Assembly: GCF_001618145.1 (NCBI RefSeq)
Contig: NZ_LQNF01000006.1
Location: 124,001-188,000, forward strand
Reading direction: 5' to 3'
Length of the DNA: 64,000 nucleotides
Origin: Oceanobacillus damuensis
Lineage (GTDB): Bacteria > Bacillota > Bacilli > Bacillales > Amphibacillaceae
The position numbers were made by a program, and so were the translations under genes. Under the pieces are notes generated by a model. It had not been told where the DNA came from. It saw only the letters and a program-made list of their open reading frames with translations, and made no database searches. Of the stretch, positions 18,016-26,819 are shown piece by piece (within the stretch, counting starts at the first letter, position 1; each line of letters opens with the position of its first letter).

Positions 18016-18711
18016 ATGCAAAGGACAAAATACTTGGAACCAACACCATGGGACCAACGAAATTTCAATATAAATACCTACCAGCTGACAGAGTATTCCG
18101 AGGAAGCGCTTATGGAAACGGATGAAACGGGGGGACATTTCACGATAAAGGTAGACCCGCTTGCAGACACAGCAGCCCTGGTTGAACACGGGTTTTATTA
18201 TGTGGATACACTGATTGAACCGATTTGCAAAAAAGAGCAGCTGCTTGTACTGAAAAATGATCAGATTCATTTCACAAGAGAATACAACAAAGATGAACTC
18301 CTGGACATAGCGGAAGAAGCATTTTCAGGCGGTCGTTTCCATCGCGATTTCAATATACCTGATCAGATGGCGGACAGACGCTATCGTAACTGGGTAAATG
18401 ACCTGATTGAAAAAGATCTCATTCTGGCACTTGATTATGATGGAAGAACAGCCGGATTTTTTGCATATGAAAATGATAAAATCCTGCTTCTGGCTATAAA
18501 ACGGGAGTTTCGCGGGATCGGTTTGGCAAAAGCTTTTACAAGTTCCTGTGTTGCAGAGCAATTTAAGCTTACAGGATACGATACATTGCGAACATCTATT
18601 TCACCTTCCAACCTGGCATCCTTAAACGTATTCATCTCACTTGGGTTTCGCTTGATAAGCTCAGTGGATGTATATCATAAGCTGAATGGGTCACTTCAGG
18701 CTGGAGGGTAA
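18016..18711 (+). CDS. GNAT acyltransferase, WecD-like
   Basis: 231 aa. The C-terminal half is a GNAT fold with the acetyl-CoA loop REFRGIGLAKAF, and NLASLNVFISLGF in the last motif. The segment FHRDFNIPDQMADRRYRNWV resembles the substrate region of WecD (RffC), which N-acetylates dTDP-4-amino-4,6-dideoxygalactose in enterobacterial common antigen synthesis. The transaminase downstream would supply that substrate. It starts six bases after the glycosyltransferase gene. The acyl donor could be other than acetyl-CoA. Confidence 0.82.
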   Translation: MQRTKYLEPTPWDQRNFNINTYQLTEYSEEALMETDETGGHFTIKVDPLADTAALVEHGFYYVDTLIEPICKKEQLLVLKNDQIHFTREYNKDELLDIAEEAFSGGRFHRDFNIPDQMADRRYRNWVNDLIEKDLILALDYDGRTAGFFAYENDKILLLAIKREFRGIGLAKAFTSSCVAEQFKLTGYDTLRTSISPSNLASLNVFISLGFRLISSVDVYHKLNGSLQAGG

Positions 18712-18714
18712 CAG

Positions 18715-19071
18715 ATGGGTTATTTCTATATATTGAGCACAATTATTTTTACTGTATATGGCCAGCTTGTCATCAAGTGGACGATGGACAAGCAGGGCGG
18801 CCTCCCGGAAGCATGGGGAGAAAAATTTATGTTTCTTATCCAGCTATTGCTTAACCCGTGGATTCTCTCAGGGTTTCTGGCAGCGTTTTTGGCGGCCCTC
18901 AGCTGGATGGCGGCAATGACGAAATTTGATATTAGCTATGCCTACCCATTTATGAGCCTGTCATTCGTGCTTGTATTTATTTTATCTGCATTTCTTTTCG
19001 GTGAACCTGTCAGCACACAAAAATTGCTTGGGTTCGCATTAATTATTCTAGGTATTATTGTAATGAGGTGA
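18715..19071 (+). CDS. Small DMT/SMR-type membrane protein, likely lipid-sugar flippase subunit
   Basis: 118 aa with four predicted helices, resembling EamA/SMR proteins and the ArnE/ArnF flippase for undecaprenyl-phosphate aminoarabinose. Features: GQLVIKWTMD in helix 1, a WILSGFLAAFLAALSW helix, SYAYPFMSLSFV and a LFGEPVSTQKLLGF loop before the last helix. Its place between a polyprenyl-phosphate glycosyltransferase and a large membrane protein suggests it flips the lipid-linked amino sugar. It overlaps the transaminase region by a few bases. Confidence 0.75.
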   Translation: MGYFYILSTIIFTVYGQLVIKWTMDKQGGLPEAWGEKFMFLIQLLLNPWILSGFLAAFLAALSWMAAMTKFDISYAYPFMSLSFVLVFILSAFLFGEPVSTQKLLGFALIILGIIVMR

Positions 19072-19076
19072 ACAGG

Positions 19077-20207
19077 ATGATTCCATTTAATAAACCATGC
19101 CATATCGGAACAGAACTGGACGCGATGAAAACGTCACTGGAACAAAAGAAGCTATCAGGAAACGGGCCATTCGGAATGAAGTGTATGTCCTGGTTGGAAC
19201 ATCATTTGGATTGCCAAAAAGCAATCCTTACACCTTCCTGTACAGCTGCCCTGGAAATGACGGCCCTTCTGACAGAGGTAGGAGAAGGGGATGAGGTGAT
19301 CATGCCGTCCTATACGTTTGTGTCGACTGCCAATGCTTTTGCACTGCGCGGGGCATCGATACGATTCGTTGACATTTCACCAGATACGATGAACATTGAT
19401 CCTAAAAAAATAGCTGAGGCAATCACAGAGCGGACGCGGGCAATTGTCGTCGTCCATTATGCCGGTGTTCCCTGTGATATGGATGCAATCATGAATTTGG
19501 CAGACGATCACGGGCTTTGGATTATTGAGGACGCTGCCCAAGCACTGATGAGCAGCTATAAAGGAAGAAGCCTTGGCACAATCGGCCACATGGGGACGTT
19601 CAGCTTCCATGAAACAAAAAACTATACGTGTGGGGAAGGTGGAGCCCTTATCATCAATGACCCTTCTTTGGTCGAAAGGGCTGAAATCCTTCAGGAAAAA
19701 GGGACAGACCGTTCACAGTTCATGAAAGGGATGGTAGATAAATATACTTGGAGGGACATAGGTTCTTCCTATCTCTTAAGTGAACTGAATGCTGCCTATC
19801 TGTCTGTACAATTGGAAAATGCGTATGCGATAAATGAAAATCGCATGCATACGTGGAAACTTTATCATAACAGGCTTCAACCGCTAGCGGATTCGGGGAA
19901 AATTTCCGTTCCCGCTATACCGAAAGCCTGTGAACATAATGCACATATGTTTTATATTAAAACGCGGGATGACAATGAACGAACACGTCTTATTGCCTAT
20001 TTGAAAGAAAATGGGGTAATGGCTGTTACACACTATGTCCCGCTGCATTCCTCCGAGGCCGGGAAAAAGTTCGGGAAATTTATAGGAAATGATGAGTATA
20101 CGACTGCCGAAAGCGAACGGATTTTACGCCTTCCGCTTTATTATGGAATAAAAAAAGAGGATGTCGAACATGCTATCAAGCTTATTCAACAATTTTATGA
20201 AGCATAA
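19077..20207 (+). CDS. dTDP-4-amino-4,6-dideoxygalactose transaminase (WecE/RffA-like)
   Basis: PLP enzyme of the DegT/DnrJ/EryC1 family, 376 aa, that aminates dTDP-4-keto-6-deoxyglucose at C4. PLP lysine is Lys181 in HETKNYTCGEGG; VVHYAGVPCDMD and IIEDAAQAL bind the cofactor. NKPCHIGTELDAM and SGNGPFGMKC at the N-terminus are typical of WecE. The ribosome site GAGGTG overlaps the stop of the previous gene and fits ATG 19077 better than GTG 19068. With RmlA, RmlB and the WecD-like enzyme it gives a complete route to a dTDP-Fuc4NAc-type sugar. Confidence 0.9.
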   Translation: MIPFNKPCHIGTELDAMKTSLEQKKLSGNGPFGMKCMSWLEHHLDCQKAILTPSCTAALEMTALLTEVGEGDEVIMPSYTFVSTANAFALRGASIRFVDISPDTMNIDPKKIAEAITERTRAIVVVHYAGVPCDMDAIMNLADDHGLWIIEDAAQALMSSYKGRSLGTIGHMGTFSFHETKNYTCGEGGALIINDPSLVERAEILQEKGTDRSQFMKGMVDKYTWRDIGSSYLLSELNAAYLSVQLENAYAINENRMHTWKLYHNRLQPLADSGKISVPAIPKACEHNAHMFYIKTRDDNERTRLIAYLKENGVMAVTHYVPLHSSEAGKKFGKFIGNDEYTTAESERILRLPLYYGIKKEDVEHAIKLIQQFYEA

Positions 20208-21861
20208 ATTCATATGGATTGCATGTCTTATCATAACCGCATATCTTCTGCCGTATTACATACTTGGTGAAGATACCCATATCCGCGTACATGACAACAT
20301 GGACTCCAACATCGTTTGGTATAAGATGCTTGCAGAAAGCGGTCAGATTTTCACCCTTGAAGATACACCATTGCCAAATGCCATCAATGGTCTTCCAAGA
20401 AGTACATTGCCATCCCCATTTGATGCGGTCGTATGGTTATATGTTCTGTTTGAACCAATGACTGCCTATGCAATCAGTCAGACTGTCATGAGATTTGCTG
20501 CCTTTTTTGGTATGTATCTGCTTCTGACAAAGTTTGTTTTCAAAGAAAAGCATTCTATATGGATTACTGTCGGGCCGTCTCTCGCATTTGCAATGCTGCC
20601 GTACTGGCCTTCTGGCGCACTTTCGATAGCAGGGATTCCACTTGCACTCTACTTGTTTTTAAGTATCCGAAAATCTGGTTGGGAAACACCGAAGTATTTA
20701 TGGATGGCTCTGATGCTGATACCGTTCCTGTCCAATTTTGTTTTGAGTTTCGTTTTCTTTCTTGCGTTAATGGGTCTGTTATTTGTGGTCGACTGGATTC
20801 ACTTTCGTAAGCTGAACTGGCCATTTTTTACAGCAATTGCTTCGATGACAAGTATCTATATCGTAAAAAATTATTTGTTGATCACCTCCATGTTTTTTGA
20901 TTCTGGTTTCACTTCACATCGGGAAGAACTCGATCTTGGGCATAACTCGTTTGAGCGCAGTTATCAACTTGCCTGGGAAAACTTTCTTTACGGACATACC
21001 CATGACGAAGCACATCAGGCATATATAATTATACCCGTCATTTTCATTGCCTTGCTTGTGGCAGTATACAGGAGGCTGGCGCCAAAAAAACTAGTGACCC
21101 TCTTTCTATTTAACCTTGTCCTTTCCTTTTGGTATGCCTTTTGGTATTGGGAAGGCTGGCGGATTGTAAAAGATAATATTATGGTTGCCAATACGTTTAA
21201 CTTTGCGCGCATACACTTTCTTGATCCTGCAATCTGGTACATATGTTTTGCTCTGGCATTGGCTCTTTTGTGGAATTATGTAAAGTTTGGAAAAGTGGTG
21301 GCTGTAATAGCTGTAATTGCCCAATGTATCCTTTTGTTTGGATTAACGGAAGAAATAAAGTACAACAGTATAGGCACACCGACATTTGCTGAATTTTACT
21401 CGGAGGATTTATTTAATGAAATTGAAACCTATATTGGAGAGGAACAGGCAGCGTACAGAGTAGTCAGTATCGGGATGCATCCGACGATTGCGCAATATAA
21501 CGGCTTTTATACGCTCGACACTTACAACAACAGTTTTCCGCTCGAGTACAAACATGAATTCAGGGAGATTATCGCTGGAGAACTGGAAAAAAGTCCAACG
21601 CTTGAGAGCTACTATGATACATGGGGTGGCAGACTTTATATGTATGTAGCTGAACATGGCAAAGACTATATGTTTTTAAAAAATCGCAATGAGCCAATCG
21701 AACAGCTGGATATTAATACGGATGCACTGCAGGAATTAGGTGGTGATTATATCCTATCTGCTGTTCCAATTGAAAATGATGCTGAATTAGGATTGGTGCA
21801 CGAGCAGACATTCGAAAATGAACAGTCACCGTGGGAAATCTGGCTATATTCGCTGGAATAG
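20170..21861 (+). CDS. Polytopic membrane protein, YkoS/DUF6044-like (putative GT-C transferase)
   Basis: 563 aa. About ten helices in the first 410 residues, then a soluble extracytoplasmic domain of 150 residues. DTHIRVHDNMDSNIVWYK after the first helix holds the acidic residues expected for the catalytic loop of GT-C enzymes that use polyprenyl-phosphate sugars. It resembles B. subtilis YkoS (DUF6044), which sits beside the GtrB-like YkoT, and by analogy YfhO of the CsbB-GtcA-YfhO system. Start 20170 is spaced for AAGAGG at 20155-20160. Last gene of the operon; predicted to attach the amino sugar to an envelope polymer. The acceptor is unknown. Confidence 0.72.
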   Translation: MLSSLFNNFMKHKFIWIACLIITAYLLPYYILGEDTHIRVHDNMDSNIVWYKMLAESGQIFTLEDTPLPNAINGLPRSTLPSPFDAVVWLYVLFEPMTAYAISQTVMRFAAFFGMYLLLTKFVFKEKHSIWITVGPSLAFAMLPYWPSGALSIAGIPLALYLFLSIRKSGWETPKYLWMALMLIPFLSNFVLSFVFFLALMGLLFVVDWIHFRKLNWPFFTAIASMTSIYIVKNYLLITSMFFDSGFTSHREELDLGHNSFERSYQLAWENFLYGHTHDEAHQAYIIIPVIFIALLVAVYRRLAPKKLVTLFLFNLVLSFWYAFWYWEGWRIVKDNIMVANTFNFARIHFLDPAIWYICFALALALLWNYVKFGKVVAVIAVIAQCILLFGLTEEIKYNSIGTPTFAEFYSEDLFNEIETYIGEEQAAYRVVSIGMHPTIAQYNGFYTLDTYNNSFPLEYKHEFREIIAGELEKSPTLESYYDTWGGRLYMYVAEHGKDYMFLKNRNEPIEQLDINTDALQELGGDYILSAVPIENDAELGLVHEQTFENEQSPWEIWLYSLE

Positions 21862-21954
21862 ACCGAATTGATAGAAGCACATTCGATAAAGGATTCTATT
21901 AACCTTCTGCATTGGCAAGTAAAAAAGTATAGACACTCATACTTTCATAAATGC

Positions 21955-21995
21955 AACTAAGGCATTCCAAGGTCATTGCGTATGCCTTAGTTTTC
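21955..21995 (+). terminator. Terminator of the sugar operon
   Basis: AACTAAGGCAT (21955-21965) with ATGCCTTAGTT (21982-21992), followed by TTC; 16-base loop. From here to 22246 nothing but the promoter of the next gene is recognised. Confidence 0.75.
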
Positions 21996-22071
21996 TGCTG
22001 TTTTGTTTCCTATATGTTTAAAAGCCTGCAGTAATCGCTTCTTCCAATCAATAGAGAACATCTGATCCTCT

Positions 22072-22111
22072 ATGAAATAAAATTGTAATACTATGATAAT
22101 ACGTGTGACAT
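22072..22111 (+). promoter_or_regulatory. Conserved promoter block, copy A
   Basis: ATGAAA at the -35 position, 17-base spacer, GATAAT (22095-22100). The block TGTAAT-N5-GATAAT followed by ACGTGTGACAT matches the block before the NlpC/P60 paralogue at 40645-40684, base spacing included. TGTAA-N5-xxTAAT resembles a degenerate WalR box (TGTWAH-N5-TGTWAH). Confidence 0.6.
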
Positions 22112-22246
22112 GTGGAGATGTTACACTTTTTTTACTTAGATTGGAAAATTAATGTAAGAAAATACGTATTCACAACTGCATATAACCGAAAAAGTTAAGT
22201 AGAAAGATAGAGTTTGCAGATGTGATTGAGGAAGCAGGGGGAAAAA

Positions 22247-23524
22247 TTGAGAAAAGCCTTATTAGTCATGACTGCGTTTATTGTGATTGTTAGTCTGGGT
22301 GGTTCATTCTTTAGTGTCCCAATCTTTGCAGAATCCGTAACTGATTTAGAAGAGATTCGTGATGACCGTGATGCATTAAAAGGTAATCTATCAGAATCTG
22401 AACGAGAAGTAGCACAAATACTAGCAGAACTTGAACAATTAAATAATGAAATCCAACTTGCACATGATAAATTAATAGAAAACCAGAACGCTGTTGAAGA
22501 GACAGAACGTAACATAGAGGATACATTAGCTGACATCTCCCAATTGGAAGAAGAGAAGAAAGAATTGGAAGCTAAAATTGAGGAGAGGCATGAAATACTG
22601 AAAGGGCGCATTGTTTCCACACAAAAAACTGGCGGCAAAATCAGTTACCTGGAAGTTATCTTTGGCTCAAAAAGCTTTGATGACTTTATCAGCCGTGTTA
22701 CAGCAGTTAACAAAATAGCTGATTCTGATGCTGCATTAATAGAGCAGCAGAAAAATGATATGCAGCAAGTAGAAGAAAAGCAAACAGCGGTATTGGACAA
22801 GCTTAATGAATTGAACGAAATGAAGTTGGCACAGAAAGAAGCGGAAGCCGAAATCAGCCAGCAAATACTGCAGAACGACGAGAGAAAAGCCAACCTGGAA
22901 AACAAGAAACAACAATTAACGGCTTTTATAGATGAATTGGAAATGGAAGACAGTGTGCTTGCTTCACTTGAAAAAGAAGTCAAGCTGAGCTTGGCAGCAG
23001 CCGAAACAGCGAAGTCTGAAGCTGAATCAGCGAACGAAGAAGAAACAGGATCTGATTCTGATTTAGTACAAGTGGCATCAGTTGAGCCGAAACAAACAAA
23101 AGCAGTTAAAGAACAGCCCGAAGAAAAAACACCGGTAAAACCGGTTAACGAGCAACCCAAAAAAGAAGTTAAAGAAACGAAAGCAGAACCAGAAAAAGAA
23201 GTAAAAGCTGAACCAAAGGAAGAGAAGAAAGATAGCAAGACGCTTACGATGACTTCTACAGCTTATACTGCCGATTGTGCGGGCTGCTCCGGAGTGACGT
23301 CAACCGGAATTGATTTAAATAAAAATCCGGATGCCAAAGTCATTGCCGTAGACCCAGCAGTTATTCCATTAGGCAGTGTTGTCTATGTAGAAGGCTACGG
23401 ATATGCAACGGCAGGAGATACTGGCGGGGCTATCAAAGGAAATAAGATTGATGTCTTTGTACAGACAAAAAAAGAAGCATTAAACTGGGGAGTACGCACA
23501 GTAAAAGTTACTTTAGCAGAGTAA
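22247..23524 (+). CDS. Secreted coiled-coil protein with C-terminal 3D domain
   Basis: 425 aa, exported, probably a cell-wall lytic enzyme. Signal peptide at about 1-26, a long coiled coil (about 30-255) resembling the CwlO N-terminal domain (GGKISYLEVIFGSKSFDDFI is the family hinge), a Glu/Lys/Pro linker (270-335), then a 3D domain with AYTADCAGCSG, VIAVDPAVIPLGS and DTGGAIKGNKIDVF, whose Asp residues are the lytic-transglycosylase-like site. A TTG start at 22247 is preferred because AGGGGGA lies just before it. Paralogue: 40820-42073, which carries NlpC/P60 instead. Confidence 0.88.
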   Translation: MRKALLVMTAFIVIVSLGGSFFSVPIFAESVTDLEEIRDDRDALKGNLSESEREVAQILAELEQLNNEIQLAHDKLIENQNAVEETERNIEDTLADISQLEEEKKELEAKIEERHEILKGRIVSTQKTGGKISYLEVIFGSKSFDDFISRVTAVNKIADSDAALIEQQKNDMQQVEEKQTAVLDKLNELNEMKLAQKEAEAEISQQILQNDERKANLENKKQQLTAFIDELEMEDSVLASLEKEVKLSLAAAETAKSEAESANEEETGSDSDLVQVASVEPKQTKAVKEQPEEKTPVKPVNEQPKKEVKETKAEPEKEVKAEPKEEKKDSKTLTMTSTAYTADCAGCSGVTSTGIDLNKNPDAKVIAVDPAVIPLGSVVYVEGYGYATAGDTGGAIKGNKIDVFVQTKKEALNWGVRTVKVTLAE

Positions 23525-23549
23525 CAGATTCCCTGCCATATATTTAGGA

Positions 23550-23588
23550 AGTCACCCACAGGAGCTGAGCTCTGGGGTGGCTTTTTTT
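23550..23588 (+). terminator. Terminator after the 3D-domain gene
   Basis: AGTCACCC...AGGAGCT / AGCTCT...GGGTGGCT stem (23550-23582), seven-T run. Confidence 0.9.
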
Positions 23589-23733
23589 GGGCGGGTAAGA
23601 AAATTTAAAATAACCTGCCGCCCGCAATACGTTCAACAAAATCATTTCCGTGTTTTCCGGTTTCCAATTTGAATGAAACTTTTTCTGCGAGCTGTACGTA
23701 TAATCTAGTACACTATAATAGGGGTGTTCATAT

Positions 23734-24672
23734 ATGTATAAAGAGATAAACGATCAACTCTCTCAGATCAAACATGCCATAAGCAGGAAAAAGAAGTGGA
23801 AAAGGCAACTTGCAGATTACACGGAAGAACTTTCCGACATAGAAAAGCAGATAGACATTTTGAAAAATCAGTTGTCAGATGAAATGGAGGATGTTCGAAA
23901 ACTGGAAAATATGAGTTTCGCATACCTCTTTCAAACATTTTTTGGTTCCAGAGAAGAAAAGCTGTCAAAGGAAAAACAAGAGGCTGCAGCTGTCCAGCTG
24001 CAATTGAAGGAAGCAGAGAAAACAAAAAAGGAAATAAATGATGCAATCATAACAATCCAAAGTCAACTAGCCGATGTCACGGATGCGGAAACAGACTATC
24101 AGTACCTTTTGTCTGTAAAGGAAAAATCGATAACAGAAACTACTCCCGCTTTTGCTGAGAAGCTATATGATATAAGTGAGCGTGAAGGATCGATCCAAGC
24201 ATACATAACAGAAGTGGAGGAAGCAATTACAGCTGGTAATACGGTCAATCAGAAGCTGGCGAATGCAGTTAAGTCACTGGAAAGTGCAAAAGGATGGGGG
24301 ACGCTTGATATGTTTGGTGGTGGAGCGATCACGGGACTTGCCAAACATAGTCATATTGATAAGGCCACTGAGTCTATTCACAAGGCCCAAACAAGTATGC
24401 GAAATTTCCAAAAGGAATTGCTGGATATCAGTGAGACAGCAGATGTACAGATCGATATATCAGGACTATTGAAATTCGCAGACTTTTTCTTCGATGGTAT
24501 TATTTCGGACTGGATGGTGCAAGGTAGAATTACGGATTCGCTTGAACAGGCAAAAAATCAGCAATCCAATGTGGAAAGTATTGTCCGCAAGCTAGAAATG
24601 GAATTGAAGGAAAAGGAAAGAGAGCTTGACGCAGTAGAGACAGAAAGAAAAGCACTGATTGAAGAAGTATAG
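23734..24672 (+). CDS. Hypothetical coiled-coil protein
   Basis: 312 aa, not recognised. Two coiled-coil blocks (about 1-125 and 265-310) flank a more globular middle. The centre contains a Gly-rich stretch GWGTLDMFGGGAITGLAKHSHID. There is no signal peptide, and only a mildly hydrophobic segment LLKFADFFFDGIISDWMV (about 247-264). High Glu/Lys content suggests a cytosolic structural or membrane-associated role. A tandem TATAAT (about 23701 and 23715) and a GGGGTG site precede the ATG. It is monocistronic between two terminators. Confidence 0.75.
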   Translation: MYKEINDQLSQIKHAISRKKKWKRQLADYTEELSDIEKQIDILKNQLSDEMEDVRKLENMSFAYLFQTFFGSREEKLSKEKQEAAAVQLQLKEAEKTKKEINDAIITIQSQLADVTDAETDYQYLLSVKEKSITETTPAFAEKLYDISEREGSIQAYITEVEEAITAGNTVNQKLANAVKSLESAKGWGTLDMFGGGAITGLAKHSHIDKATESIHKAQTSMRNFQKELLDISETADVQIDISGLLKFADFFFDGIISDWMVQGRITDSLEQAKNQQSNVESIVRKLEMELKEKERELDAVETERKALIEEV

Positions 24673-24689
24673 AGACTTAATGGCTTGAA

Positions 24690-24726
24690 CAGCCTGCACC
24701 TATCAGAATGGGTGCAGGCTGGTTTT
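24690..24726 (+). terminator. Terminator after the coiled-coil gene
   Basis: CAGCCTGCACC / GGTGCAGGCTG (24690-24700 with 24711-24721) and TTTT. Confidence 0.88.
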
Positions 24727-24804
24727 AGGTGCATCACCTGCTGTTCATTCAAGTTAATTAGCTGTAATATAAATATATAAATATTTTGAGAGGAGCAGTT
24801 TAGG

Positions 24805-25860
24805 ATGAATACATATCCAAATGTAACCGAAACGAAAGACCTTATTAAACAACTGGTATCCATTCCAAGTCCCTCTGGAAATACGTTCAAAGTCATTCAA
24901 TTTGTCGAAGAATACTTAAAGGATTTAAGTGTGGAGACGAAGCGTAATCGTAAAGGCGGCTTGATGGCAACTATACCTGGAGCAAACAATAAGGAACATA
25001 GGATGCTGACAGCCCATGTGGATACATTAGGAGCAATGGTAAAGGAAGTGAAAAGCAATGGAAGGCTCCGTCTTGATTTGATTGGAGGATTCCGATATAA
25101 CTCCATTGAAGGAGAATATTGTGAGATTCATACTTCTGCGGGTGATGTACTGACAGGAACCATTTTACTGCATCAGACTTCTGTTCATGTATATAAAGAT
25201 GCTGGGGAAGCAAAACGTGACCAGACGAATATGGAAGTTCGAATTGATGCGAAGGTGGAAAATGCAGAGGATGTACGGGCATTGGGAATTGAAGTCGGGG
25301 ATTTTGTATCATTCGATCCACGTGTACAACTAACTGCCAACGGTTTCATCAAATCACGTCATCTTGATGATAAAGCGAGTGTCGGCATTTTACTGCAGCT
25401 GATGAAACGTATCAAGGAAGAGGATGTAACGCTTCCTCACACGACCCATTTTCTCATTTCCAATAATGAGGAAATCGGCTACGGAGGAAATTCAAATATT
25501 ACTCCCGAAACGGTTGAATATCTGGCTGTTGATATGGGTGCCATGGGAGATGGCCAATCCACGGATGAATACACGGTTTCGATCTGTGTGAAAGATGCTA
25601 GCGGACCATACCATTATGGTTTGCGCAGACATTTGGTCCAGATTGCAGAATTGAATGAGATTGGCTACAAGCTGGATATCTATCCTTACTATGGTTCAGA
25701 TGCATCTGCGGCAATTCGCTCTGGTCATGATATTATTCATGGACTGGTCGGACCGGGTATCGATTCCTCCCATGCATTTGAAAGGACCCATGAAACATCA
25801 CTAATCCATACGGAAAATCTGCTCTACCATTATTTGCATTCCAAAATCATAGCATATTGA
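24805..25860 (+). CDS. M42 family metallopeptidase (aminopeptidase)
   Basis: 351 aa. Co-catalytic dinuclear metal aminopeptidase, usually acting on short peptides in the cytosol. Metal and catalytic residues are in place: TAHVDTLG, SRHLDDKAS, SNNEEIGYGG (catalytic Glu and ligand), VDMGAMGDG and DSSHAFERTH. The glutamyl-aminopeptidase/cellulase M subfamily has the same length. An AGAGGAG ribosome site precedes the ATG. It has its own terminator, so it is probably monocistronic. Substrate preference cannot be read from the sequence. Confidence 0.92.
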   Translation: MNTYPNVTETKDLIKQLVSIPSPSGNTFKVIQFVEEYLKDLSVETKRNRKGGLMATIPGANNKEHRMLTAHVDTLGAMVKEVKSNGRLRLDLIGGFRYNSIEGEYCEIHTSAGDVLTGTILLHQTSVHVYKDAGEAKRDQTNMEVRIDAKVENAEDVRALGIEVGDFVSFDPRVQLTANGFIKSRHLDDKASVGILLQLMKRIKEEDVTLPHTTHFLISNNEEIGYGGNSNITPETVEYLAVDMGAMGDGQSTDEYTVSICVKDASGPYHYGLRRHLVQIAELNEIGYKLDIYPYYGSDASAAIRSGHDIIHGLVGPGIDSSHAFERTHETSLIHTENLLYHYLHSKIIAY

Positions 25861-25862
25861 CC

Positions 25863-25907
25863 AAAAAACGAACTTACCAGTTTAAACAATGGGTAAGTTC
25901 GTTTTTT
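25863..25907. terminator. Bidirectional terminator
   Basis: 16-bp perfect stem (25863-25878 with 25892-25907) bounded by A6 and T6, between convergent genes. Confidence 0.92.
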
Positions 25908-26031
25908 ATAGGCCTTCTTGTAACTGTCGCGGGCTGCGTAAAGTTGTTCTGCTGAAACTGGTTTTGGCGTAAAATATGTAAACTGTGAGGTAGCTGCTAC
26001 TCTGTCAAAACACACAATGAAAGTCGCTTTT

Positions 26032-26679
26032 CTATAAAACATATACATAGATGCAAATAAAGTGACACAGACTGCCAAATAGAATGAAGATATGGAATAT
26101 CTCATGAAAACCGAAATGTCTGAAGGATAGGAAGCTTGGTTTCAACCAATAGATCAGTGCACCGATTGTATAGAACATACCGCCTGCAACAAGGAAAATC
26201 ATACCGTATATTCCAAGTTCAGGTGCGAGAGAACTGCTGAATAAGACGACAATCCAGCCCATTAAAACGTAAAGAGCCGTGGACAGCCACCTCGGGGAAT
26301 GAAACCATACCAGCTTAAAAGTGACACCAGCTATTGCCAAGCCGCTGATTACGCCAAACAGGGACCAGCCTGTCACACCGTTTAGGCTAATCAGACAAAA
26401 TGGGGTATATGTACCGGCTATCAGAACAAATATCATGGAATGATCCATTTTACGTAAAAATGCAATGACATGATCCTTTGCCACAACCATGTGATAGGTG
26501 GCCGAAGCGGTGTATAATGCGATCATGCTCACACCAAATATAGTTACGGCGGTATATGCCAATACAGAATTAGTTGTTGCTGAAACCTTTACAAGCATGG
26601 CAATCAAACCAACAGCTGCCATGATGGCTCCAAACAAATGTGTAAAACCATTGATCGGTTCTCGAATATATTTATTCAT
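26032..26679 (-). CDS. Hemolysin III family membrane protein (YplQ-like)
   Basis: 215 aa with seven predicted helices, a member of the PAQR/HlyIII superfamily. Conserved residues: REPINGFTHLFGA at the N-terminus, SATYHM with His in helix 2, LRKMDHSMIFVLIAGTYTP, and HEIFHIFILFGSLCHF in the last helix. These Ser/Asp/His residues form the zinc site of the superfamily. The hemolysin name is historical. A GAAGGTG ribosome site precedes ATG 26679. Between its stop and the terminator, 125 bases remain open in one frame (see findings). Confidence 0.9.
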   Translation of the reverse strand: MNKYIREPINGFTHLFGAIMAAVGLIAMLVKVSATTNSVLAYTAVTIFGVSMIALYTASATYHMVVAKDHVIAFLRKMDHSMIFVLIAGTYTPFCLISLNGVTGWSLFGVISGLAIAGVTFKLVWFHSPRWLSTALYVLMGWIVVLFSSSLAPELGIYGMIFLVAGGMFYTIGALIYWLKPSFLSFRHFGFHEIFHIFILFGSLCHFICIYVYVL

Positions 26680-26819
26680 TTACTTCACACCTTCACTTCA
26701 TTATGTAGTTATAAAAACTATATGTAAATAATATAACTATGATGACATATAGTCAATGTTTTACTTTGGGATTTACTTCACGTATAATACAATTAACCTT
26801 TTTAAATGGAGTTAAAACG

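Noticed and set aside
22112-22246. Possible c-di-AMP (ydaO-type) riboswitch before the wall-enzyme genes, which often carry one
   Set aside because: The conserved ydaO core is not present in either leader; only the promoter and ribosome-site ends match.
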